Source of the DNA: Prevotella sp. CAG:1092
GTDB taxonomy: Bacteria; Bacteroidota; Bacteroidia; Bacteroidales; Bacteroidaceae
Reading direction: 5' to 3'
NCBI GenBank assembly: GCA_000436915.1
Contig: HF994194.1
Location: 58,832-106,610, forward strand
DNA length: 47,779 nucleotides
In this document: in pieces, positions 26,326 through 33,312 of the stretch
Numbering within the stretch: position 1 is the first letter of the stretch
Layout: every line of letters begins with the position of its first letter
Translations under genes and position numbers: made by a program
The notes under the pieces: generated by a model
Database searches by the model: none
Seen by the model: only the letters and a program-made list of their open reading frames with translations
What the model was told of the DNA's origin: nothing

Positions 26326-28038
26326 ATGGCAAAGTTCAATGAAAAGAAAACAGTGAAGCAACCTGAGAGTGTTAATTTTATGGGTGAGGACGCTTTTCTT
26401 TTGAAACCAAAAGAAGAGTTTGTAAGTTCTATAATGACAACCTTTTTGTCAAAGGAAGGTAGTTATTATGAATCTTCAAAGGAAGAGGTAAATCGTATTC
26501 TTTCTCTGTTAGAGAAGATAGACCCATTGTTTGCTTGCAAGGCTGCAATTTATGCAAGAGAAAACGGAAACATGAGGTCAATAAGCCATCTTCTTGGTGC
26601 TGCGTTGGCAAAGTATATCTCTGGACAAGAGTATGCAAAGAGGTTTTATAATAGACTTATTGTGAGACCGGATGACATGAGTGAAATCGTGTCAGCATAT
26701 GCTAATCTTAATGGTATGGGTCTTAATGACCTTAAGAAGATTCCAAATTCAATCAAGAAAGGCTTCAAGGAGGCATTGGAACGTCTCGAAGCTTATCAGA
26801 TTGATAAGTATAAGATGCAGAACCGTGAGGTTTCACTTATTGACCTTGTGCGTCTTTTCCACCCAAAGGGTAATCAGAAGAATGCAGAGGCATACAAGCG
26901 TCTGGTAAACGGTGAAAGTCTTGCAGGCCTTTATAAGAGCAAGGTTCTTGAAAAGGAAATGACCAAGGCAGGTCAGACAACAAAGGATGCTACACAGGAA
27001 GAAAAGATGGAGGCAAAGCGTGAGGCAATTACAGCCGTTCTTGACAATGTTAAGGGTATGCCTGTTATGAATCTGCTTCGCAACCTCAGAAACATTCTCT
27101 TATATGCTCCTGATAAGGTGAATGAAGTTTGTGAACAGTTGACTATTAAGGATAAGATTATGAATAGCCGTCTTCTTCCTTTCAGATTTGCGACTGCATA
27201 TTCTGAAATCGAAAAGTTGAGTTATTATTACACTGAGATTTCATCAACTAAGTCATCAATTCAATTTGAAGATGAAAAGTCATCAAGTCTATGTTCTGAA
27301 AATGAATTTAGACGAAATAAGGAGATGGTTCTCAATGCTATTGAGAAGGCACTTGAGATTTCTTGTTTGAATATACCTAAGTTGGAAGGTAATGTCGCAA
27401 TATTGGTCGATGACAGCGGTTCAATGCGTGGTGATGCCGGTTTCGGCAGCTCGAGAGTATCAGCGTTTTCGAAGACCAAAACCTCGATGGTCGCTCATCT
27501 GTTCGCTTCAATGGTAATGTCTCGTCAAGAGAACGTATATGTAGGACTTTTCGGCGATACATTATTGAATGTTCCAGTAAAGAGAGACATGCGTCTTCTC
27601 GACTACACAAGATGGCATTATAATGAAGGCGAAAAATGTGGAGGTGGAACTGAGCAAGGTATCTATGACTTTATGACACAAGTCGTAAAAGAAAAGAAAA
27701 AAATCGATAACATCATAGTATTTTCGGACTGTCAAATCGGAAATAAAAATACAAAGGGATACGGTAATAATGACAAATATTTTACGGCGTGGTACGGTAT
27801 GGATACTTCAGCCAGAAGTAAACATTTTCACGAGGTATTCAAAGAATTTCGTAAGATAAACCCTAATTCAAATTTCATTGTTGTCAATCTCCGTCAGAAC
27901 GGTAGTACCAGTGTATTCGATCGTAGTCAGCGTATATTGAATATCGCAGGATGGTCTGATAAGATTTTCGACGTGATTACATCACAATGTAAAGGTTGGG
28001 ATGCAGTACTCAAAGAAATTGAAACGATTGAGATTTAA
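26326..28038 (+). CDS. Ro60/TROVE-domain RNA-binding protein
   Basis: This 570-aa orthologue of Ro60 (bacterial Rsr) is a ring-shaped protein that binds Y RNAs and misfolded RNA ends. The TROVE helical-repeat region covers about residues 15-350 (CKAAIYARENGNMRSISHLL; MNLLRNLRNILLYAP). The vWA domain (about 355-565) has a complete MIDAS: DDSGS near 361, the Thr in GGGTE and the Asp in IVFSDCQ. Length is as expected. Codon use changes near nt 27,400: before it Lys is mostly AAG with few TCG/CGA; after it, it matches the phage backbone. That suggests a recombinant gene. It follows its own promoter and a structured RNA. Confidence 0.93.
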   Translation: MAKFNEKKTVKQPESVNFMGEDAFLLKPKEEFVSSIMTTFLSKEGSYYESSKEEVNRILSLLEKIDPLFACKAAIYARENGNMRSISHLLGAALAKYISGQEYAKRFYNRLIVRPDDMSEIVSAYANLNGMGLNDLKKIPNSIKKGFKEALERLEAYQIDKYKMQNREVSLIDLVRLFHPKGNQKNAEAYKRLVNGESLAGLYKSKVLEKEMTKAGQTTKDATQEEKMEAKREAITAVLDNVKGMPVMNLLRNLRNILLYAPDKVNEVCEQLTIKDKIMNSRLLPFRFATAYSEIEKLSYYYTEISSTKSSIQFEDEKSSSLCSENEFRRNKEMVLNAIEKALEISCLNIPKLEGNVAILVDDSGSMRGDAGFGSSRVSAFSKTKTSMVAHLFASMVMSRQENVYVGLFGDTLLNVPVKRDMRLLDYTRWHYNEGEKCGGGTEQGIYDFMTQVVKEKKKIDNIIVFSDCQIGNKNTKGYGNNDKYFTAWYGMDTSARSKHFHEVFKEFRKINPNSNFIVVNLRQNGSTSVFDRSQRILNIAGWSDKIFDVITSQCKGWDAVLKEIETIEI

Positions 28039-28065
28039 TTGAAATAATAATATAGAAACAGTCCA

Positions 28066-29586
28066 ATGGATGAGTCGATAATGACAAATTCACTGGACTA
28101 TTTCTTCTTTAGAAACATACATAGTAATTTTATGCACAATGAACAAATATATACACCGTCTAAAGTCGTCAATTTTATACTGGATAATGTAGGCTTTAAT
28201 AATAGGAACGGTATTGATAGAAAACATATTATTGATAACAGTTGTGGCAATGGAAATTTCCTTGTTGAAATCGTAAAAAGGATATTCCGATTTATATCTA
28301 ATGCTGATAAGGAATATTTAGAGACATATGTTCATGGAATAGAAATCGATGAATGTGCATATAACGAAACAATTAATCGTTTGAATAAAATAGCGACAGA
28401 ACATAATATAATGGACGTTATATGGGATATTAGAAATACCAACGCATTAACGACAACTGATTTCGACAATTGCATGGATTATGTTGTAGGTAATCCACCA
28501 TATTGTAATGTACATCATATGTCAAGAGCAAATTATGATTTGCTGAAGACGAAATTTTTCTTCTGTAGTGATGGTATGACGGATTTATATATAGGCTTCT
28601 TCGAAAAGGGCATACAGATGCTTAAAAGAGACGGAATATTGGGTTATATAACGCCTAATTCTTGGTTAACCAGCAAGGCGGGTTACCGGTTACGTGACCA
28701 TTTGTATGAGCATAATAGTTTGCAGAAACTTTATAATTTTGATACTGATAAATTGTTTAATGATGTCACTACATTTACATGTATAACGATAATAGACAAT
28801 AATCGTTCGTTCGATGATGACAATATTGTGGTCTATCATGGTAATTTTAATGACCTAACGAATAATAAACAGTACGGCACTGTCGTAAATAAGCATGATA
28901 TATATGTAAGTGAAAAAATACTGACTAATTTGAAAGATGAAATAATACGTAATATCATAGACTACGAGATAAAGGATTATGAAAAGAGATTCATCGTGAA
29001 AAATGGTCTTGCAACTTTAAAAGATAAATTATTTATACTTGATCCCGATGATAAAGATGCTAATGTGGATATTTACGTTGATTTGTATTGTAACGAAATT
29101 ATTGATTGTGTAAAGGCATCCAAAGGCGAATTTAAATACATTATTTATCCATATGATGATAGTGGAAAACCTGTATCATATGATAATTTATGCCTATCTG
29201 TTCGGAGTCTATTAGAACGTCGTGCCGAACGATTGGAGATAGACACAACCCAAGAAAATTGGTATCTGTATAGGAGAACGCAAGCAATTAAAGATGTAAA
29301 TAAATATAGAGTTTCTTGCAACAATCTCATACGAGAACAAAAGGATGTAATACTTAGAGAACTGCCATCAGAAACGGCAGTATATAGCGGTTATTATGTG
29401 TTAAGAAAAAATATGACACAAAGTAGGGAAGCAATGTTACAATTATTTCATCAAGTCGAGGATGCATTAAAGACGCCTTTATTTATTGATTACGTGAAAT
29501 CAATCGGGAAATCAAAAAATGGAGGTTATTATACTTTTTCTTCAAAAGAATTAGAAAATTTTTTAAATTTTTACTATCAAGTATAG
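28066..29586 (+). CDS. Type II-like N6-adenine DNA methyltransferase (Eco57I/TaqI-like)
   Basis: This 506-aa gamma-class adenine methyltransferase has the SAM motif DNSCGNGNFL near residue 61, the acidic residue in HGIEIDE near 100 and catalytic VVGNPPYCN near 140. The region after about residue 250 should be the target-recognition domain. The C-terminus has KSKNGGYYTFSSKELEN, repeated in a remnant at 30390-30551. No restriction subunit is adjacent, so it likely acts as a protective solitary enzyme. Confidence 0.88.
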   Translation: MDESIMTNSLDYFFFRNIHSNFMHNEQIYTPSKVVNFILDNVGFNNRNGIDRKHIIDNSCGNGNFLVEIVKRIFRFISNADKEYLETYVHGIEIDECAYNETINRLNKIATEHNIMDVIWDIRNTNALTTTDFDNCMDYVVGNPPYCNVHHMSRANYDLLKTKFFFCSDGMTDLYIGFFEKGIQMLKRDGILGYITPNSWLTSKAGYRLRDHLYEHNSLQKLYNFDTDKLFNDVTTFTCITIIDNNRSFDDDNIVVYHGNFNDLTNNKQYGTVVNKHDIYVSEKILTNLKDEIIRNIIDYEIKDYEKRFIVKNGLATLKDKLFILDPDDKDANVDIYVDLYCNEIIDCVKASKGEFKYIIYPYDDSGKPVSYDNLCLSVRSLLERRAERLEIDTTQENWYLYRRTQAIKDVNKYRVSCNNLIREQKDVILRELPSETAVYSGYYVLRKNMTQSREAMLQLFHQVEDALKTPLFIDYVKSIGKSKNGGYYTFSSKELENFLNFYYQV

Positions 29587-29617
29587 TGCTTTCGAAAATT
29601 ATCTGATATTTATACAT

Positions 29618-29767
29618 ATGATGGAGAAAATGAATAAGGTTAATAACAGCAAGAACTTTGAATGGACATCTTTATCTAAAAAAGATGGACAATCATATTT
29701 TCAGGCGCATAACTATCAAAGTTCAATAAATTATGGTATCATAGACGGAAAGAAAACAACTATATAA
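29618..29767 (+). CDS. Small hypothetical ORF (49 aa)
   Basis: MMEKMNKVNNSKNFEWTSLS begins a polar 49-aa ORF of unknown function. It lies between the methyltransferase and a terminator. It may be genuine or a degraded gene end. Confidence 0.4.
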   Translation: MMEKMNKVNNSKNFEWTSLSKKDGQSYFQAHNYQSSINYGIIDGKKTTI

Positions 29768-29811
29768 ACTTAATCGGACACATTCGTTTTTAAAACTCTA
29801 CATATTTCCAG

Positions 29812-29853
29812 ACTGTGATGATACTGAATAAGTAAAATCGCAGTTTTTTTTTT
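29812..29853 (+). terminator. Rho-independent terminator
   Basis: ACTGTGAT / ATCGCAGT (one G-U) with a 17-nt loop is followed by ten T's, upstream of the DHFR gene. Confidence 0.8.
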
Positions 29854-29874
29854 AGATATATTTCTCTATATAAG

Positions 29875-30375
29875 ATGGAAAAATTAAAAATAATTGTCGC
29901 AGTTGCGAATAACAATGCTATCGGTAATAAGGGCAAGTTATTGTATACACTTAAAGACGACATGAAGTATTTTAAGGCAAAGACAAACAACAACGTCGTC
30001 ATAATGGGAAGAAAAACATTTGAAAGTATCGGCAAACCTCTTTCGAATCGAGTTAATATTGTTTTATCAAGCAATAAGATAGAAGAACCTGATGTGATAT
30101 GGGAGAAATCACTTGAAAGTGCTGTGAGTTTCGCAACTAAAAATTATCGGGATAAAAAGATATTTGTAATTGGAGGTGGCAAATTATACAAAGAGGCTTT
30201 GGATAAAAATTATGTTGACGAAATCTTTTTGACAAAGATATACGCCACGCCTAAAGAAGCTGATGTCTTTTTCCCAAGTCTGGATTTAGAAAAAAAATGG
30301 GAGGTAATTAAATGTTACGAAAAAAAAGAAGATGAGTACAATTACAGTATTTCAGAAATACGGATAAAAAGTTAA
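29875..30375 (+). CDS. folA: Dihydrofolate reductase
   Basis: This 166-aa enzyme reduces dihydrofolate to tetrahydrofolate with NADPH, supporting thymidylate synthesis. Key features are AIGNKGKLLYTL, catalytic Asp29 (DDMKYFK), MGRKTFESIGKPL near residue 44 and the nucleotide-binding FVIGGGKLYKEAL near 99. Length is typical. No thymidylate synthase is seen nearby. It sits between two methyltransferase sequences. Confidence 0.95.
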   Translation: MEKLKIIVAVANNNAIGNKGKLLYTLKDDMKYFKAKTNNNVVIMGRKTFESIGKPLSNRVNIVLSSNKIEEPDVIWEKSLESAVSFATKNYRDKKIFVIGGGKLYKEALDKNYVDEIFLTKIYATPKEADVFFPSLDLEKKWEVIKCYEKKEDEYNYSISEIRIKS

Positions 30376-30389
30376 TAAACGTGAAATAA

Positions 30390-30551
30390 TTTGTTTTTAC
30401 AAGAAAAAATTATTATTTGGCAGACGATTTTGTCGAATATATCAAGGCTGTTGGTAAATATAAAAATGGTGGTTATTATACGTTTTCTTCAAAAGAACTT
30501 GAAATGTGGTTTAATTATTGTACGGAAAAATGCTTCTTTGATGAAAGTTAA
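30390..30551 (+). pseudogene. C-terminal fragment of a second Eco57I-like methyltransferase
   Basis: An open frame without start encodes DDFVEYIKAVGKYKNGGYYT then FSSKELEMWFN. This parallels the end of the 28066 gene (FIDYVKSIGKSKNGGYYTFS). It is therefore a leftover of a paralogous or replaced methyltransferase, separated from the intact gene by DHFR. Confidence 0.75.
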
Positions 30552-30589
30552 CTATTTATAAAATATAATAAATACTATTTATTTTAGTT

Positions 30590-30907
30590 ATGAAGAGAAC
30601 AATTAAATTGACCGAAAGCGAACTCAGAAACATGATTTCCGAATCGGTAAAACGAGTATTAAAAGAAGATTTTGAACAAGACTATAATACAGCCAGACAA
30701 AATTATCAAAGGCCGCTTTGGGGCTTTGAAATGAAAAATTCAGAAGGTGAATGGCAATATGGTGATATAACATATGACCCAAATACAAATACAATGTCTT
30801 GTATGGGAGTTACAATTGATGTTGATCCAAGCCTTAGTGTTGACCAAAACCTTGAAGGTTTGTATGAAGAGTTAATGAATAATGGCTTTTCTGATGGTGA
30901 TGAGTAA
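30590..30907 (+). CDS. LTES-motif phage protein
   Basis: This 105-aa protein starts MKRTIKLTESELRNMISESV then KRVLKEDF, an amphipathic N-terminal helix motif recurrent in Bacteroides-phage proteins. An acidic small domain (about 40-105) follows. The shared N-terminus in otherwise different proteins suggests a sorting or processing signal, comparable in idea to T4 capsid-targeting sequences; that is speculation. Confidence 0.65.
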   Translation: MKRTIKLTESELRNMISESVKRVLKEDFEQDYNTARQNYQRPLWGFEMKNSEGEWQYGDITYDPNTNTMSCMGVTIDVDPSLSVDQNLEGLYEELMNNGFSDGDE

Positions 30908-30990
30908 AAATTTTCGTAAAATTTGAAACTTTTTGAAAATTGCTATATATGTATAATACGATAATTGATTTCAACAAATAATATTAAAGA

Positions 30991-31170
30991 ATGTTTAGTT
31001 TTGATAATACATATGGTTTTATTAGTAGAGGAACAGAACAGTTAGTTCCCCAATATTTACCATGTACATTGCAATCAGAACTAAAACATTTTTGGTATAA
31101 TAATGAAAACAGTGGAGGAATAAAAAAGGTATATAAGAGAAATAAAACAAAACTTAGGATGATAGCATAG
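30991..31170 (+). CDS. Small hypothetical protein (59 aa)
   Basis: MFSFDNTYGFISRGTEQLVP starts a 59-aa protein with a basic C-terminus (KKVYKRNKTKLRMIA). No family recognised. It is followed by a clear terminator. Confidence 0.5.
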   Translation: MFSFDNTYGFISRGTEQLVPQYLPCTLQSELKHFWYNNENSGGIKKVYKRNKTKLRMIA

Positions 31171-31203
31171 ACAATCCGTTTTAAACTCAATATATATTTC
31201 CCT

Positions 31204-31256
31204 GAAAGCCTTGAAAGAAACTCCCATAAAAAGTTGAAATCAAGGTTTTCTTTTTG
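31204..31256 (+). terminator. Rho-independent terminator
   Basis: GAAAGCCTTGA / TCAAGGTTTTC (11 bp with one G-U) closes a 25-nt loop and is followed by T's. It isolates the tRNA region from the upstream genes. Confidence 0.75.
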
Positions 31257-31315
31257 TATAAAAACGTAAAGAAACGTTAAAAAACAAATGAGAAATGAAA
31301 AAAGTTGATGAAAAA

Positions 31316-31347
31316 TTTGGTGATTTCAAAAAAAGGTCGTACCTTTG
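31316..31347 (+). promoter_or_regulatory. Strong Bacteroidetes-type promoter, start of the tRNA array
   Basis: TTTGG at 31316 and TACCTTTG at 31340-31347 have the 20-nt gap. TACCTTTGCAAA is identical to the Ro60 promoter core. Confidence 0.85.
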
Positions 31348-31406
31348 CAAAGCAAACAAAAAGATAGTAAAAGCGTTCTTTGTATAGGTTAATAACCGAA
31401 AGGGAT

Positions 31407-31479
31407 ATAGGCATAATTCAGTCGGTAGAATACTTGGTCATGTATCAAGTCGTCACAGGTTCGAGTCCTGTCACCTATA
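31407..31479 (+). tRNA. tRNA-like gene, anticodon uncertain (ATG or CAT)
   Basis: The D-arm (ATTC/GAAT), T-arm (ACAGG/CCTGT with TTCGAGT) and five-nt variable loop have normal geometry. The anticodon stem CTTGG/TCAAG leaves the loop TCATGTA: strict counting gives ATG with C33, a one-nt shift gives CAT. The acceptor stem has two mismatches, and a leader GTATAGG could instead pair the 3' end. Confidence 0.55.
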
Positions 31480-31532
31480 CAATTAACAATTCCATCGAAA
31501 AAAAATCGTTAAACAAATTTTAACAAAAAAAG

Positions 31533-31564
31533 TTTGGTGGAATAAAAAAAATGTAGTACCTTTG
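31533..31564 (+). promoter_or_regulatory. Strong Bacteroidetes-type promoter, second for the tRNA array
   Basis: TTTGG at 31533 and TACCTTTG at 31557-31564, with a 20-nt gap, lie 262 nt before the Asn-type tRNA. Confidence 0.85.
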
Positions 31565-31825
31565 CATTGTCAATGATTAAGGAACAATTCCTAATAACAT
31601 ATTGACAAGGTAAAATATTACAAAACGTTCTTTGACATATTGGAAACAAACACTATATAAGTAAAGCAGACATTAATATAGGAGAGGATGGGTGAAAAAC
31701 CACAGTTAGTATTCGACATGTTCGATGAAACCTTAGTTCAGTAAATATATGAAAGAATCCATCTAAACGGACAATTTCATAACAGAATTCCTTAATTAAT
31801 TTCTGTCATCGAAAAAAAAATAAAT
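31565..31825 (+). other. Leader region of the tRNA array with an 18-codon ORF
   Basis: This 261-nt transcribed leader contains only a micro-ORF at 31688-31744 (MGEKPQLVFDMFDETLVQ) and short inverted repeats such as GGAACAATTCC. I see no tRNA or known riboswitch in it. Confidence 0.35.
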
Positions 31826-31911
31826 GTGTCCGTGGCTGAGTGGTCTAAAGCAGTAGACTGTTAATCTACCGTAGGTAAAACCTACCGTAAGTTCGAATCT
31901 TACCGGGCACG
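31826..31911 (+). tRNA. tRNA-Asn(GTT) with a long variable arm
   Basis: Acceptor GTGTCCG/CGGGCAC, anticodon stem GTAGA/TCTAC with loop CTGTTAA (GTT), T-loop TTCGAAT and discriminator G are canonical. The extra arm (GTAGG/CCTAC) makes it class II, unlike standard tRNA-Asn. The body resembles tRNA-Tyr/Ser. Confidence 0.8.
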
Positions 31912-31916
31912 CATAT

Positions 31917-32067
31917 TAATAGGTAGTGGTGAAAGAGTTACTTCGTAGCTCAAATGGTTAGAGTATTTAATTAGTAATTAAAATGTCGTTGGTTCGAATC
32001 CAACCGAGATTCATTGATTCCGATAGGAAGTCAGTAAATTATGACTCTTTCAGTTTTTCTCCTGTTA
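31917..32067 (+). ncRNA. TTACTTCG-family RNA, copy enclosing a Thr-type tRNA-like domain
   Basis: P1 is TAATAGG / CCTGTTA (31917-31923 / 32061-32067), then TAGTGGT, P2 GAAAGAG / CTCTTTC (31931-31937 / 32045-32051), and TTACTTCG at 31938-31945. The 3' internal strand is AGTTTTTCT. The insert is a tRNA-like domain plus about 30 nt. Confidence 0.8.
31939..32012 (+). tRNA. tRNA-Thr(AGT)-like domain inside the structured RNA
   Basis: The D-arm GCTC/GAGT, anticodon arm TTTAA/TTAAA with loop TTAGTAA (AGT) and T-arm GTTGG/CCAAC have exact tRNA spacing. The acceptor stem, whose 5' strand is the conserved TACTTCG, pairs only 5 of 7. This fits a tRNA mimic better than a working tRNA. Confidence 0.55.
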
Positions 32068-32077
32068 TTATAAACCA

Positions 32078-32184
32078 AAGGTAATAGTGATAACATAGCT
32101 ACTTCGTTATGAGTTCGATTCTCAAATTAAGTTTAAATATTTAAGTCATGGTTACAACGTTCTATGTTAAGTTTTCTTTGCCTT
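32078..32184 (+). ncRNA. TTACTTCG-family RNA, variant CTACTTCG
   Basis: P1 is AAGGTAA / TTGCCTT (32078-32084 / 32178-32184), then TAGTGAT, P2 AACATAG / CTATGTT (32092-32098 / 32162-32168), then CTACTTCG at 32099. The 3' internal strand is AAGTTTTCT. The insert contains a T-arm-like hairpin TGAG-TTCGATT-CTCA. It ends 5 nt before the interrupted tRNA. Confidence 0.75.
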
Positions 32185-32189
32185 TAAAT

Positions 32190-32392
32190 GGTCGTATAGT
32201 TCAAAATAGGTAGAGTTTTTATAATGGTAATTGTAATGAATATTTATGGGAAGTAATATAAGAGTAATATACGGCAAGCATATAGTTATTATTTTTGTAT
32301 CATGAGTACATTAAGAATAAAAAGATTATCGTATACTCGTAGAATACTTGCAAGTCGGCAAGAGATTTAAGGTTCGAATCCTTTTACGACCG
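32190..32392 (+). tRNA. Interrupted Asp-like tRNA with a ~130-nt insertion
   Basis: The acceptor halves GGTCGTA (32190) and TACGACC (32385) pair perfectly but are 203 nt apart. The 5' part has a D-arm (TAGTTCAAAATAGGTAGAGT). The 3' part has a stem CTTGC/GCAAG with GTC in its loop, a T-arm and G73, both consistent with Asp. The inserted sequence lies between the D-arm and the anticodon arm and is too short for a normal group I intron. Confidence 0.5.
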
Positions 32393-32450
32393 CATTAATG
32401 AAAATAGTCTCCAATAGTGTAATGGTGACAATTTCGATTTTTATAAAAAA

Positions 32451-32496
32451 AAGTCAAGAAGACCCAAATGTCTTTAGCCTTTGGGTAGTTCAACTT
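32451..32496 (+). repeat. Structured repeat B, copy 1 (before tRNA-Gln)
   Basis: This 46-nt sequence recurs at 36072-36117. Shared core: CAAGAA, ACCCAAA, GTCTTTAGC, GGGT and GTTCAA in the same order. ACCC/GGGT closes a hairpin in both. Just upstream (32411-32436) is a tRNA 5'-half relic (TAGTGTAATGGT). Confidence 0.6.
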
Positions 32497-32498
32497 AG

Positions 32499-32569
32499 CG
32501 GAATATGGTGTAATGGTAGCACCTATCACTTTGGATGATACAGTATAGGTTCGAATCCTGTTGTTCCGA
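32499..32569 (+). tRNA. tRNA-Gln(TTG)
   Basis: Acceptor CGGAATA/TGTTCCG, anticodon stem TATCA/TGATA with loop CTTTGGA, T-loop TTCGAAT and A73. CCA is encoded right after. Confidence 0.9.
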
Positions 32570-32603
32570 CCAACGTTATATCGGCAGTAGCTGTCGATTA
32601 CAT

Positions 32604-32673
32604 GCGGATTTAGTGTAATGGTAGCACATCGCCTTTCCAAGGCGAGGGAGTTGTTCGATTCAGCAATCCTGCT
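32604..32673 (+). tRNA. tRNA-Gly(TCC)-like with bulged acceptor
   Basis: The anticodon stem TCGCC/GGCGA with loop TTTCCAA gives TCC. The T-stem is short (GTTG/CAGC). The acceptor pairs GCGGATT with AATCC-T-GC, leaving a bulged T. The same unusual 3' half occurs at 36490-36560. Confidence 0.65.
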
Positions 32674-32683
32674 CAAAAATTAA

Positions 32684-32755
32684 GGCCCGTTCGTATAGCG
32701 GTGAGTACGTCAGATTTTCATTCTGAAAACAGGGTTTCGACTACCCTACGGGCTA
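32684..32755 (+). tRNA. tRNA-Glu(TTC)
   Basis: Acceptor GGCCCGT/ACGGGCT, anticodon stem TCAGA/TCTGA with loop TTTTCAT. The T-loop reads TTTCGACTA-like, close to standard. Confidence 0.85.
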
Positions 32756-32769
32756 CAACGTTGTTGTAT

Positions 32770-32843
32770 ATACAGATAACTCAAATGGTAGAGTAAATGG
32801 TCTCCAAAACCATTTGTTGGAGGTTCGAATCCTTCTCTGTATG
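32770..32843 (+). tRNA. tRNA-Trp(CCA)
   Basis: Acceptor ATACAGA/TCTGTAT, anticodon stem ATGGT/ACCAT with loop CTCCAAA, T-loop TTCGAAT and G73. Confidence 0.9.
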
Positions 32844-32857
32844 CAAGTAAGAAATAT

Positions 32858-32957
32858 ATGCCATGTGTGATAGATGGTTAGACCCCGAGGACAGGAAACA
32901 TTAGTAGGGGACGCTTAATTGGTAAACCTCACCTATCAAATGCGCATCATATGGTAT
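32858..32957 (+). ncRNA. Unassigned structured RNA, junction-like
   Basis: ATGCCATGTG (32858-32867) pairs with CATATGGTAT (32948-32957), then TGATAG pairs with CTATCA, and inside CCCC/GGGG forms a further stem. It has no T-arm and sits between Trp and Leu tRNAs. Confidence 0.5.
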
Positions 32958-32962
32958 ATTTT

Positions 32963-33044
32963 GGTTCAATGGTGGAATTGGTAGACACGATTGTCTCAAA
33001 AGCAATTGTCGAAAGACGTATAGGTTCGAGTCCTATTTGAATCA
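32963..33044 (+). tRNA. tRNA-Leu(CAA)
   Basis: Acceptor GGTTCAA/TTGAATC, anticodon stem ATTGT/GCAAT with loop CTCAAAA, a class II variable arm, T-loop TTCGAGT and A73. Confidence 0.88.
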
Positions 33045-33052
33045 CGTGAATT

Positions 33053-33124
33053 GGCGATTTGGGTGAGTGGTTTAGCCGTCGGTCCGCAAAACCGTACACA
33101 TTGGTTCGATTCCAATAATCGCCT
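33053..33124 (+). tRNA. tRNA-Cys(GCA)
   Basis: Acceptor GGCGATT/AATCGCC, T-loop TTCGATT, anticodon loop CCGCAAA. Position 33 is C instead of the near-universal T. Confidence 0.85.
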
Positions 33125-33139
33125 CTGGATATTAAAACT

Positions 33140-33211
33140 GCGGGATTAGTATAATGGTTATTATGTCTGCCTTCCAAGCAGAATATGAGGGTTCGATTCC
33201 CTTATTCCGCT
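33140..33211 (+). tRNA. tRNA-Gly(TCC)
   Basis: Acceptor GCGGGAT/ATTCCGC, anticodon stem TCTGC/GCAGA with loop CTTCCAA, T-arm GAGGG/CCCTT. Its 3' end is duplicated at 34255-34283. Confidence 0.9.
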
Positions 33212-33219
33212 CAACATTT

Positions 33220-33307
33220 GTTAATAGTAGTTGTTTATGGGTTACTTCGAATGTATTACTTTGTTCAGATTTTTTCATAAGTCTCATAAAATTATTTCTC
33301 TATTGAC
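33220..33307 (+). ncRNA. TTACTTCG-family RNA, copy before tRNA-Thr(CGT)
   Basis: P1 is GTTAATAG / CTATTGAC (33220-33227 / 33300-33307, one G-U), then TAGTTGT, P2 TTATGGG / CTCATAA (33235-33241 / 33283-33289), and TTACTTCG at 33242-33249. The insert is 33 nt and the 3' internal strand AATTATTTCT. It ends 5 nt before the tRNA. Confidence 0.8.
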
Positions 33308-33312
33308 AAAAT

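Noticed and set aside
32099..32161. Circularly permuted tRNA in the copy at 32078
   Set aside because: A T-arm-like hairpin precedes other sequence, but no matching D-arm or acceptor halves could be found.
32451..32496. PreQ1-type riboswitch for repeat B
   Set aside because: The TAGC and ACCC words recall preQ1-I, but their order, spacing and missing A-rich tail do not fit.
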